A stretch of DNA of 12,836 nt from an uncultured Clostridia bacterium (GTDB taxonomy: Bacteria; Bacillota; Clostridia; Christensenellales; Borkfalkiaceae): contig CANPWF010000032.1 of NCBI GenBank assembly GCA_947581885.1, positions 1-12,836 on the forward strand, read 5' to 3'. This document shows, piece after piece, positions 6,155 through 12,836 of the stretch (position 1 is the stretch's first letter; each line of letters begins with the position of its first letter). Below the pieces are notes generated by a model. That model saw only the letters and a program-made list of their open reading frames with translations, had not been told where the DNA came from and ran no database searches. The translations under genes and the position numbers were made by a program.

Positions 6155-6214
6155 TGGTGAGGCGGCGATAACCTAAAACGAATATAAAATTTATAATGTT
6201 AATCGGATGCCCCT

Positions 6215-6760
6215 TTAATCAGTTTTGATGGGATATCTTTTGGAAATGCAACGATAGGTGATGACACCGCGGAGCTGCCCTTCCTCGATTATTCGCTTTA
6301 CTTCGCGGTCGGGGGCGTACACGCCGAGAAATTCATATTGCCTATTGAGATTTCTCGCAAAGGTGACGCGGGTAGTGAAGTCCGATGCTCGCGCGGAGAG
6401 GGGATCGTCCCAAATTTCCTCGATCGTATTTTCATCGGGAGAGATTGTATTCCGCCATTGTCCGCCTTTGTCACCAAACCAATTACTGTGTGCGATCATC
6501 CAAACGCTGAATTTTTCGGGGGTGGCTCTTGGGGCGTAAAGCGGAAGTCCCAATCTGCCGAATTGGTTTGCCAGCCACTTGTCCCACCCGTAGCGGGCGG
6601 CATGATCCTCGTAAACATTTCTGCTGTTTGTGCCGCATTCTCTGCCGCGCACGAGGTGAGAAGAACCGATTTCCCGCACCCTTCTGCAAGCCGAACAGAG
6701 CTCCTCGGTTTCGGATATGTACTTCAATCCGCATTCAGGACATTTTTTGTAATTCATCAT
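6215..6760 (-). CDS. Small zinc-ribbon protein of unknown function
   Basis: A 181-aa soluble protein. Four cysteines in two CxxC pairs (Cys7/Cys10 in CPECG and Cys22/Cys25 in CSAC) form a probable N-terminal zinc ribbon. The middle (about 65-120) is rich in tryptophan and aromatic residues, with FSVWMIAHSNWFGDKGGQWR (84-103) as its most distinctive stretch. The C-terminus has RVTFARNLNRQYEFLGVY (131-148) and YRCISKRYPI (169-178). Those two blocks remind me of a C-terminal beta-rich module found in some endonuclease-associated and DUF proteins, but I cannot name the family, and no catalytic motif is evident. The ATG at 6758-6760 follows AAAGGGG; a second ATG follows immediately. No partner gene is adjacent. 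Composition is nearer to the AT-rich surroundings than to the flanking transporter and esterase genes, hinting at acquisition. Confidence 0.72.
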   Translation of the reverse strand: MMNYKKCPECGLKYISETEELCSACRRVREIGSSHLVRGRECGTNSRNVYEDHAARYGWDKWLANQFGRLGLPLYAPRATPEKFSVWMIAHSNWFGDKGGQWRNTISPDENTIEEIWDDPLSARASDFTTRVTFARNLNRQYEFLGVYAPDREVKRIIEEGQLRGVITYRCISKRYPIKTD

Positions 6761-6772
6761 ACACCCCTTTGC

Positions 6773-6822
6773 TTCGGCGTTCTATCGTAATATTTGCAGG
6801 GAAACGCCGAATCTCCTGCAAA
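6773..6822 (-). promoter_or_regulatory. Interlocked inverted repeats, possible H-type pseudoknot leader
   Basis: On the minus strand, TTTGCAGG (6822-6815) is complementary to CCTGCAAA (6800-6793), and TTCGGCGTT (6811-6803) to AACGCCGAA (6781-6773). The pairs interlock in the order a-b-a'-b', the topology of an H-type pseudoknot with 8- and 9-bp stems and loops of 3, 2 and 11 nt. Loop sizes suit only the minus-strand RNA, the sense strand of the zinc-ribbon gene. The second stem ends two bases before the AAAGGGG ribosome binding site, so folding could govern translation. It matches no riboswitch I recognise. Alternatives are overlapping operator sites or chance. I found no strong promoter upstream. 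Confidence 0.4.
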
Positions 6823-6967
6823 ATTCGGAAATTTTTTCAAAAATATTTTCTTCATTGAAATTAAGATGTGAATGGTGCGATTCCGACAGAAGAAAACCCT
6901 GTGAAAAAAACGCGCGATTGTGCTATTTTTCAAGTGATTTTTTCCTATCCTTTCGAACAGAATGGAG

Positions 6968-6973
6968 TATAAT
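6968..6973 (+). promoter_or_regulatory. -10 element upstream of the esterase gene
   Basis: A perfect TATAAT on the plus strand without a good -35 hexamer at 16-18 nt. Transcription would start near 6980, giving a leader of about 73 nt. The weak -35 is what one would expect of an activator-dependent promoter, as is usual for carbohydrate-use genes, but no activator site was recognised. Confidence 0.4.
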
Positions 6974-6990
6974 TTGTAATATGGAAACAA

Positions 6991-7020
6991 ATACAGATGA
7001 AAAGTTCATCCTGTATTTTT
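6991..7020 (+). promoter_or_regulatory. Leader stem-loop with U-run, possible attenuator
   Basis: ATACAGATGAA (6991-7001) pairs with TTCATCCTGTAT (7005-7016) with one bulged C and an AAG loop. TTTTTCATTTT follows. The arrangement is that of an intrinsic terminator placed in the esterase leader, between the -10 at 6968 and the ribosome binding site at 7041. No alternative antiterminator stem was obvious. Confidence 0.4.
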
Positions 7021-7052
7021 CATTTTCCGTGATAAACGAAAAAGGAGAATTC

Positions 7053-8615
7053 ATGAAAAAGAAATTTTTCGCGGCGGCACTCGGTGCGGCGATGGTACTT
7101 TCTCTCACGGGGGCGGGGGCGATCGGCACCGTGGCATCGGCGGCGGAACCCGTTCCCATCGATATGTATCTCATCGCGGGGCAGTCGAACGCCGCGGGGT
7201 ATTCCACGGCGACGGGCATCAGCGGTGAATTTTCCAATGTGATGTACGGCGGCGAAGTCAACCGCACCCTCGCGGGTGATGCCGCCTATTCGTGGTTGGA
7301 ATTGAATGATTTCAAGGATTCCGTCACGGTCGGATATGGAAGGCAGTCGGGCTATATCGGTCCCGAATTCGGCATTGCCGAAACCATCAACGGAAACTAT
7401 TCGGAGGATCATAAGGCGTTCATCTTCAAATCCGCGGCGGGCGGCTCGTCGCTTAATAACCGTTTGGACGGCGAGAGCGGAACCTACGGCAATTGGTTTC
7501 CCCGTTCGGAGGGCGGAAGGAGCGAGGGCACTCCCACGGGCGTACAGTATGATAATTTTGTAAGCAATTTCGAAAAGGTCTATACTGCGCTCAAAAATAG
7601 CGGCTACGCGCCCAAGGTCCGCGGGATGTTCTGGATGCAGGGGGAAGCGGACATCGCCGAACCCGTATTGTACAAACGACTCATCAAGGTCCTTATTTCC
7701 GACATTCGCGAAGATCTTTCCGCGATTGCGAAAGATGACCTTTCCGCAATGCCCTTCATCATGGGGGAAGTCGCGCTCACATTCGGTTCGCTCGATAACT
7801 TGCCGCTCACACAGGCTTTCGTTCAGATGCAACGGCAGGTCGCAAGCGAAGTGGATGAAGTCTACACGGTCGATACAAGCGACCTTCCCATTCGCGGCGA
7901 GCAGGGCAACGTCATCGGCACCGATCAATACCACTGGTCGGGGGAAGATATGCACACGCTCGGCAATCGCGCGGGGGACAAATTGTACGAAGCGGCGTTC
8001 CCCAAAGATCCCGTTCGCATCACGAAGTCGGGGACGGGCAGCGGCAGTGTGGACTATGAGATCGGCGAGACGACGGTCGAGTTCACCCTTTCGAGCGGGG
8101 AAGACAGCCGTCTTTCCAAGGTCCTTGTAGGCGGCAAGCCCGTGACGGATCGGGTGGAGAACGGGAAGCTCACCGTCGATCTTCCCGAAGCGGGAGAAAA
8201 ACTTCGCGTCACTGTGGAGTTTACAAAGCTCCGCACGCTCACGATCGGCTACGAGTTCGACGAGGCGATGGTCTCCGTCGAGGGTGCGGAAAGCATGTTG
8301 GAAGAGGGGCTTCTCTCCGTGGCGGTAACGCCGAAGTCGGGATATGAGATCGTCGCCGTCGAATTCATCGGCAACGCGGCGTTCCGTGCCGACGCGCTTC
8401 ACTACAATGCGGAGACGGAGCGGTACGAACTCACGGGCAACCGTGCGGACGGCACCGTGCGCGTTTCGGCGCGGAAGATCGGAAGCGGAGACGAAGCGGA
8501 CGGCGGAAACGGCGGGGCGGCGGAAGAGAAAAGGGGATGCGGAAGCACGGTATGTGCGGGGGCTGCCCTTCTCGCCGTTGCGGCAGCCGCGGTCGCCTTC
8601 AAGAAACGCCATTGA
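7053..8615 (+). CDS. Secreted SASA/SGNH-type carbohydrate esterase with C-terminal anchor
   Basis: A 520-aa protein. Residues 1 to about 31 are a signal peptide (MKKKFFAAALGAAMV, ending ASA-A). Residues about 35-318 form a SASA (sialate O-acetylesterase-related, SGNH-fold) domain: nucleophile block GQSNAAG (43-49, Ser45), GPEFG (103-107), GGSSL (130-134), WMQGEAD (194-200) and DQYHWS with the likely Asp291/His294 pair. It should remove acetyl groups from a glycan outside the cell; the exact substrate is unknown. Residues about 321-475 look like two beta-sandwich or InlB_B-like repeat units. An acidic Gly-rich linker then leads to RGCGSTVCAG (494-503), a hydrophobic helix and the basic tail KKRH. 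The start is the ATG at 7053, behind AAAGGAG and followed by the signal peptide; the frame is open further upstream, but that reading runs through the leader hairpin. A strong stem-loop follows, then the GH2 gene in the same direction. Confidence 0.87.
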   Translation: MKKKFFAAALGAAMVLSLTGAGAIGTVASAAEPVPIDMYLIAGQSNAAGYSTATGISGEFSNVMYGGEVNRTLAGDAAYSWLELNDFKDSVTVGYGRQSGYIGPEFGIAETINGNYSEDHKAFIFKSAAGGSSLNNRLDGESGTYGNWFPRSEGGRSEGTPTGVQYDNFVSNFEKVYTALKNSGYAPKVRGMFWMQGEADIAEPVLYKRLIKVLISDIREDLSAIAKDDLSAMPFIMGEVALTFGSLDNLPLTQAFVQMQRQVASEVDEVYTVDTSDLPIRGEQGNVIGTDQYHWSGEDMHTLGNRAGDKLYEAAFPKDPVRITKSGTGSGSVDYEIGETTVEFTLSSGEDSRLSKVLVGGKPVTDRVENGKLTVDLPEAGEKLRVTVEFTKLRTLTIGYEFDEAMVSVEGAESMLEEGLLSVAVTPKSGYEIVAVEFIGNAAFRADALHYNAETERYELTGNRADGTVRVSARKIGSGDEADGGNGGAAEEKRGCGSTVCAGAALLAVAAAAVAFKKRH

Positions 8616-8629
8616 ACATGAAAAAACCT

Positions 8630-8660
8630 ACGAGCCTGTGCCGCCGCATGGGCTCGTTTT
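8630..8660 (+). terminator. Terminator-like stem-loop between esterase and GH2 genes
   Basis: ACGAGCCTGTGC (8630-8641) pairs with GCATGGGCTCGT (8646-8657) across the loop CGCC. All 12 pairs form as RNA, two of them G-U. Only four U residues follow (8657-8660). The short U-run suggests partial termination, so the GH2 gene 45 nt later could still be read through; no separate promoter was seen for it. Confidence 0.65.
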
Positions 8661-8704
8661 GCCGCTCCCGCGCTGAAAGCTGAAAGGGGCAATGAGGAAA
8701 CAAG

Positions 8705-11509
8705 ATGAGAAGGTCAAAATTATCGGCAAATAAAAATTGGAAATTCTACCGCGGGATGCCGCCGCTCGGGCGGATCGAGGATCCTTCCAATCCGCATGCC
8801 AAGGGGCTTCGTCCGTACGACGTTCACTATTCGGACGCGGATTGGGAGACGGTGCACCTTCCGCATACCGTCCGCGAAGAGGCGTTGATGTGTTCGGGCG
8901 GGCGAAACTATCAAGGTATTTGCTGGTACAGAAAGGTTTTCAAAGTCGAAAATTCGTGGAAAAATTGCGACCTGCTCTTCGAATTGGAAGGAGCCATGCA
9001 GCGGGTGGACGCATGGTTGGACGGGAAGCCGCTCGCGACGAAGTTGGGCGGGTTCTTGCCCGTCGCCTTCGATATGACGGGGCTTTCGGCGGGGGAACAC
9101 CTTCTCGTATTGATGCTCGATAACACCGATATGAAGGACGTACCGCCCGGGAAACCGCAGGGTGCACTCGACTTCTGCTATTTCGGCGGGCTGTACCGCA
9201 ACGCTTGGTTCCATATTGCCGAGAAGGTGCGCTTCACGAGCGCGGTGCACGAGGGGAAACCCGCGTCGGGAGGGCTGTATGTCCGCTATCCCGAGGTGAC
9301 GAAGGAAAGGGCTGTTGTCCGCGTAACGGCGAATTGGCTCAATCATTCGAACAAGGGTGCGCGGACCAAACTTCGGCTCCTTCTCGACGGAAAGCCCGTC
9401 TATGAGAGCGGCGAAATTCCCGTGAAGGCGGGCGGGGAAGCCGATCACACCTGCGAATTCACCGTGGAGAGTCCCCGCCTTTGGCACCCCGCGCACCCCG
9501 CATTGTATACGTTGACGGCGGAGCTGTATCGGGGCGGGAAGTGCACGGACGTATACACCGATCGCATCGGGATCCGCAAGACGGAGTTCCGTGCGGACGG
9601 GTTCTACCTGAACGGGGAGAAGTTCTTCTTGCATGGAGCCAACCGCCATCAGGAATACGCTTACATCGGATTCGCGCTGCCCGATTCTTTACAGCGGCGC
9701 GACTTGCGCCTTTTGAAAGAGGCGGGGATCAACGTCATCCGCACGGCGCACTATCCGCCCGATACGACGTTTGTTTCCGCCTGCGATGAGCTCGGCATCT
9801 TCTGCGTGATCCCCACCCCCGGTTGGCAAATTCACCCCGACAGCGTCATCTTCGATAGGGCGACGGAAGAGAACACCCGCCGCATGATCCGTTGGCACCG
9901 CAACCACCCGAGCGCACTTTTATGGGAGCCCATCCTCAACGAGACGGACTATCCCGCCTATTTCGCGCAGAATCAATTACACGCTGTAAAAGAGGAGTGC
10001 GGCGATGCGGACGCTTGGTGCGGCTGCGATCATTACGCCCCCCTCGCGAGCGAATATCCCGTTATCTATCAGACGGGATCCTTCAACGGGAAGCCGATCT
10101 TCGTACGGGAATACGGCGACAGTTACATGGAACAATTCGGTCCCATGCGGACGATGCGGCGGGTCCGCCGCGGCGCGAACACGGGCTTCTATCCGGGCGG
10201 CGAACGCGCCAATTTGCGTTCCGCCCGCGAGCGGTTCGAGGCGTATGTTTATCAGAGAAAAAACCCGCTCCTTTCGGGTGCCTGCCTTTGGGCGGGGATG
10301 GACCATAACCGAGGCTACGAGACGAACGAGGGGGCGGTGGGGCTCTTCGATTTCCTCCGCTTGCCCAAATATTTTGCTCATCTCTTTGCCGCCCAGCAGG
10401 AGATCGGAGAGGGCGGCGCACGCTGTTTTATCGCGAACGAGTGGACGGAAGATTCCCCGCGCGACGTGGAAGTGTACACCAACGCCGAACGGGTGAGGCT
10501 GTATCTCAACGGGAAACTTGTCGCCGAGAAAGAGGCGGGAGGAGAGAAAAATATCCACCCGCCCGTCCTGTTCGGGAATGTCCCGTGGGAGAGCGGTACG
10601 CTGCGTGCGGAAGCCCTCGTCGGCGGGAAGGTCGTCGCAGAGCATACAGTAAAAACCCCGCAAACGCCGAAAAAACTCCTCTTGAAGCCGATGTGGGCGG
10701 GGGAGGAAGGGTGGACGGCAGACGGAAGCGACCTTCTGATGGTGCATGCCTTTGTCGTGGATGAAAACGGCACCGTCGTACCCGATTCGGAGCCCGAGAT
10801 CAAGTTCTCCGTGAAGGGGGACGCTTCGATCGTCGGCGAAAAAGAGGAGTGGGTGCATGCGAACCCCGCCCGCGCCGAAGCGGGGATCGGGGGCGTGCTG
10901 CTCCGCGCGGGCACCCGCGCGGGGAATGTTGTTCTCACCGCCTCTTCTCCCGCGTTGGAGACGGCGACGATCACGCTCAAAACGGTGCCCGATTGTAAAC
11001 GGTATCTTCCCTCCAAAGCCCTCCGCCCCGTCAAGAGGATAAAGTATGAAGTGGATCGGCAGGAGCTCTTCTCCGTCCTCGAATCGGAGAGGGGGAAGGA
11101 ACTCGCCCGCCTCGACGTGGGGGCAAACAGACCCGCGAGCGCGTCGTCCTGCGCGGAAGGGCATTCTGCGGAGAACGCCAATAAAAGGGGCGAAGTGATG
11201 GAGCCGTGGGTCGCGGCGGATCGTTCTCTTCCGCAGTGGTGGCAGTGCGATTTGGGGGAAACGTTCTCCTTGAACGGCGTATCCGTGCTTTGGGAGAAAG
11301 ACGGGATGTGGTACGATTACGACGTTGAAACTTCCCTCGACGGCAAGGATTGGACGATGCAATGCCGCGGACACGCCTCGGGGCAGACGCTCTCGCCCGA
11401 CCGCTTCCCCGAACCCGTCTCCGCACGGTTTGTGCGCATCGTCGTATGGAGCGTCAACGGCAAAGTTCCCGTCGGGATCCTGCATGTTGAAATTTTGGGG
11501 AAGAAGTAG
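8705..11509 (+). CDS. Glycoside hydrolase family 2 with C-terminal F5/8 (CBM32-like) domain
   Basis: A 934-aa exo-glycosidase of the beta-galactosidase/beta-glucuronidase superfamily. Order: N-terminal sugar-binding jelly roll (about 8-180), immunoglobulin-like domain (about 185-290), TIM barrel (about 295-570) with RTAHYPP (346-352), acid/base Glu413 in LWEPILNE and nucleophile Glu469 in IFVREYGD. These are followed by DUF4982/GH2 domain-5-like beta domains (about 575-765) and a discoidin-type domain (about 800-931: NRPASASS, WVAAD, WWQCDLGE, SARFVRIVV). The specificity could be beta-galactoside or another beta-glycoside; it cannot be settled by reading. The motif before the acid/base residue is WEPILNE instead of the commoner W-S-x-G-N-E. 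There is no signal peptide, so a cytoplasmic location is likely, unlike many CBM32 enzymes. GAGGA lies 6 nt before the ATG. Its neighbours, a secreted esterase and a sugar-binding lipoprotein, support a glycan-use role. Confidence 0.92.
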   Translation: MRRSKLSANKNWKFYRGMPPLGRIEDPSNPHAKGLRPYDVHYSDADWETVHLPHTVREEALMCSGGRNYQGICWYRKVFKVENSWKNCDLLFELEGAMQRVDAWLDGKPLATKLGGFLPVAFDMTGLSAGEHLLVLMLDNTDMKDVPPGKPQGALDFCYFGGLYRNAWFHIAEKVRFTSAVHEGKPASGGLYVRYPEVTKERAVVRVTANWLNHSNKGARTKLRLLLDGKPVYESGEIPVKAGGEADHTCEFTVESPRLWHPAHPALYTLTAELYRGGKCTDVYTDRIGIRKTEFRADGFYLNGEKFFLHGANRHQEYAYIGFALPDSLQRRDLRLLKEAGINVIRTAHYPPDTTFVSACDELGIFCVIPTPGWQIHPDSVIFDRATEENTRRMIRWHRNHPSALLWEPILNETDYPAYFAQNQLHAVKEECGDADAWCGCDHYAPLASEYPVIYQTGSFNGKPIFVREYGDSYMEQFGPMRTMRRVRRGANTGFYPGGERANLRSARERFEAYVYQRKNPLLSGACLWAGMDHNRGYETNEGAVGLFDFLRLPKYFAHLFAAQQEIGEGGARCFIANEWTEDSPRDVEVYTNAERVRLYLNGKLVAEKEAGGEKNIHPPVLFGNVPWESGTLRAEALVGGKVVAEHTVKTPQTPKKLLLKPMWAGEEGWTADGSDLLMVHAFVVDENGTVVPDSEPEIKFSVKGDASIVGEKEEWVHANPARAEAGIGGVLLRAGTRAGNVVLTASSPALETATITLKTVPDCKRYLPSKALRPVKRIKYEVDRQELFSVLESERGKELARLDVGANRPASASSCAEGHSAENANKRGEVMEPWVAADRSLPQWWQCDLGETFSLNGVSVLWEKDGMWYDYDVETSLDGKDWTMQCRGHASGQTLSPDRFPEPVSARFVRIVVWSVNGKVPVGILHVEILGKK

Positions 11510-11531
11510 ATCGTTCATAAAAGGAAGGCTC

Positions 11532-11571
11532 CGCCCGTTTCCTCGGAAGCGGGCGATTTTCTGTGATTTTT
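11532..11571 (+). terminator. Intrinsic terminator after the GH2 gene
   Basis: CGCCCGTTTC (11532-11541) pairs with GAAGCGGGCG (11546-11555) across CTCG, ten pairs with one G-U. ATTTTCTGTGATTTTT follows as the U-rich tail. It lies 22 nt after the stop at 11509. Confidence 0.8.
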
Positions 11572-11595
11572 CGGCTGAAAATCCCGTTCGAAAAG

Positions 11596-11692
11596 TTCAC
11601 ACGTCCTCGCTCGACCTGTACAAAATTATTGCTGAAAATGCTAATTCTATTTTCATTTTTTACTATCGAAAAAATGGTGAATTTTATATAAT
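11596..11692 (+). promoter_or_regulatory. Promoter region of the sugar-binding protein gene
   Basis: Two candidates lie in this AT-rich gap. TATAAT at 11687-11692 is a perfect -10, but nothing resembling TTGACA lies 16-18 nt upstream. TTCACA (11596-11601), 17 bp, TACAAA (11619-11624) has a better -35 and a poorer -10. A promoter of its own makes sense because a strong terminator closes the GH2 transcript. No clear catabolite-repression (cre) or LacI-type palindrome was found. Confidence 0.45.
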
Positions 11693-11747
11693 AAATGTGC
11701 AAAATTTACAATTAGGAAAATTATACCTATTTCAAAGGAGATAAAAA

Positions 11748-12836
11748 ATGAACAAATTGAAAGCTCGGATCGCCGCGGTGTGCGCCACGCTCCTTGCCTG
11801 TACCCCGTTTTTTGCGGCATGTCAGCCCAAAGATCCGTTGATGAAAGGCAAGACGATCGTCGAGTATTGGACTTCGAGCGCGATGGAGACGGCGGTCACC
11901 GTCAAGAACGCGATCGATTGGTACAACCAAAATAATACCGATAATATCTACATTCTCTATCAGAACAAGCCGTCGGGGAGTTTCAACGACCTGTTGAACA
12001 GGCAGCTCTCGGCGGGCGTGAACGGACCCGACATCTTCACGGTCGGCCCGCAGAACGTCAGGCTCATGATGCAGTTCGGCAAGAACGGCGTTCTCGAAAA
12101 CCTTACGCCCTATCTCGAACGGGACTCCGATGGGCTTGACGTATTGCCGAATACGTTGCAGCACTATCGCTACGATCGGGACAAGATGTCGGTGAATGCG
12201 GACGATCCCCTGTTGGCTCTCCCCATGACGATGAGCACGGCACTCCTCGGATACAACGCCACCGCCATGAAGAAGCAGGGCATCAAGATCATCAGCGTGG
12301 ACGCGGAGGATATCGACGCGTTCAACGAGGGTGCGCCCGATAACTACGGAAAGACAAAAGCGGACTACGGCATTCAGGGCAACGTCCGTGCCCGCGGGTT
12401 CGACCGTTGGGACGGCACTTCCGTCGATAAGAACTATATCAAGGGCACTTTCTCATCGGACGGCGAGAACTTCACCGCCAACACGGAAGAGTGGACGCGC
12501 CCCGAATACAACGATGACGGCACGCCGAAGGAGCAGATGATCTTCAACAACCGCATCGCGATGAGCTGGGACGAAGTCGAAGATTTGGGCAGGATCATGA
12601 CGGGATATTCGAGCAGCGGGTACTATCCGAACGGCTTCCAATACCGCCCGACGACCGATTGGGGTTTTTATACCCGCTATTGGTTCGCATACGGTTGGTC
12701 GGTGGGCGGTGCCGCCTGCAAGGACCCGACGGGCAACGGCGATTGGGAATTCACCCTCGGCGAAAAGACGAGGTACTGCGTCCTCCGCGAACAGGTAGGG
12801 GAGGAGAAAGATCTTCTCACCGATCCCGTCGTCACC
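11748..12836 (+). CDS. Sugar ABC transporter substrate-binding lipoprotein (5' part)
   Basis: An open frame of 363 codons runs in phase off the window end. A short basic N-terminus and hydrophobic core lead to two possible lipobox cysteines: Cys18 in TLLAC and Cys25 in PFFAAC. The latter is at the more usual distance for this family. The body follows the family-1 extracellular solute-binding pattern: TIVEYWTSS near the start, LLNRQLSAG then PDIFTVGP, NGVLENLTPYL, LALPMTMSTALLGYNATAMK and WDEVEDLGRIM. Such proteins are tethered outside the membrane and hand oligosaccharides to an ABC permease. Known relatives are 400-550 aa, so a sizeable C-terminal part is missing. AAAGGAG lies 7 nt before the ATG. 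Downstream genes should be two MalF/MalG-like permeases. Placement after the esterase and GH2 genes suggests that the same glycan is taken up. Confidence 0.9.
   Translation, partial: MNKLKARIAAVCATLLACTPFFAACQPKDPLMKGKTIVEYWTSSAMETAVTVKNAIDWYNQNNTDNIYILYQNKPSGSFNDLLNRQLSAGVNGPDIFTVGPQNVRLMMQFGKNGVLENLTPYLERDSDGLDVLPNTLQHYRYDRDKMSVNADDPLLALPMTMSTALLGYNATAMKKQGIKIISVDAEDIDAFNEGAPDNYGKTKADYGIQGNVRARGFDRWDGTSVDKNYIKGTFSSDGENFTANTEEWTRPEYNDDGTPKEQMIFNNRIAMSWDEVEDLGRIMTGYSSSGYYPNGFQYRPTTDWGFYTRYWFAYGWSVGGAACKDPTGNGDWEFTLGEKTRYCVLREQVGEEKDLLTDPVVT

Noticed and set aside
4715..6160. A 481-codon rightward frame
   Set aside because: Low-complexity charged translation antisense to the EamA gene; it has no recognisable domain.
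6215..6822. Type III toxin-antitoxin (ToxIN-like) with a pseudoknot RNA
   Set aside because: There is a single pseudoknot with no tandem RNA repeats, and the protein has a zinc ribbon and no visible ToxN-like features.
6855..7052. Upstream in-frame extension of the esterase
   Set aside because: Would bury the signal peptide and run through the -10 element and leader hairpin; AAAGGAG marks 7053.
7020..8612. A 530-codon leftward frame opposite the esterase
   Set aside because: Shadow of a strongly supported secreted enzyme; no ribosome binding site or domain.
9977..11518. A 513-codon leftward frame opposite the GH2 gene
   Set aside because: Antisense shadow in GC-rich coding sequence; the sense strand carries all GH2 motifs.
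1..12836. tRNA or rRNA genes, integrase, transposase, attachment sites
   Set aside because: No T-loop-like or cloverleaf pattern found in the gaps, and no recognisable recombinase or transposase frame.

Overview
The window looks like chromosomal DNA of a Bacillota/Clostridia-type bacterium, probably an uncultured gut lineage. Genes carry AGGAGG-like ribosome binding sites. There is a homologue of the sporulation protein YunB, a lipoprotein sugar-binding protein, and a BspA-type leucine-rich-repeat fragment typical of gut Firmicutes. Most genes look GC-rich (somewhat above 50% by eye), with visibly AT-richer stretches around 4.1-4.7 kb and 5.8-6.9 kb. No tRNA, rRNA, CRISPR array or intact mobile element was seen. 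Layout, left: 1-285 holds hairpin-forming intergenic repeats. A two-gene ABC transporter operon (MacB/LolD-type ATPase, then an FtsX-like permease with its start overlapping the ATPase end by 7 nt) is read leftward from about 2915. It is divergent from a sporulation yunB homologue read rightward from 3024. The 108-bp divergent spacer has a promoter-like -10 element on each strand, both unusually close to the start codons. A second, larger cluster of intergenic hairpin repeats fills about 3.7-4.06 kb; one repeat is an inverted partner of sequence at the left edge. Middle: an AT-rich BspA-type LRR fragment (4193-4660), an EamA/DMT-family 10-helix transporter (4787-5728) with a clear sigma-A-type promoter, an intergenic stretch with no supportable gene, and a small zinc-ribbon protein of unknown function (6215-6760). 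All are read leftward. The zinc-ribbon leader can be drawn as an H-type pseudoknot ending two bases before the ribosome binding site. Right: a rightward carbohydrate-use cluster. It has a secreted SASA/SGNH-type carbohydrate esterase with a C-terminal membrane anchor (7053-8615), a GH2 glycosidase with a C-terminal F5/8 (CBM32-like) domain and no signal peptide (8705-11509), and the 5' part of a sugar ABC transporter binding lipoprotein (11748 to the window end). A plausible division of labour is de-acetylation of a glycan at the cell surface, capture and import of oligosaccharide by the ABC system whose permeases should lie beyond the window, and glycosidic cleavage inside the cell. That is inference from domain content and adjacency, and the substrate cannot be read from the sequence.
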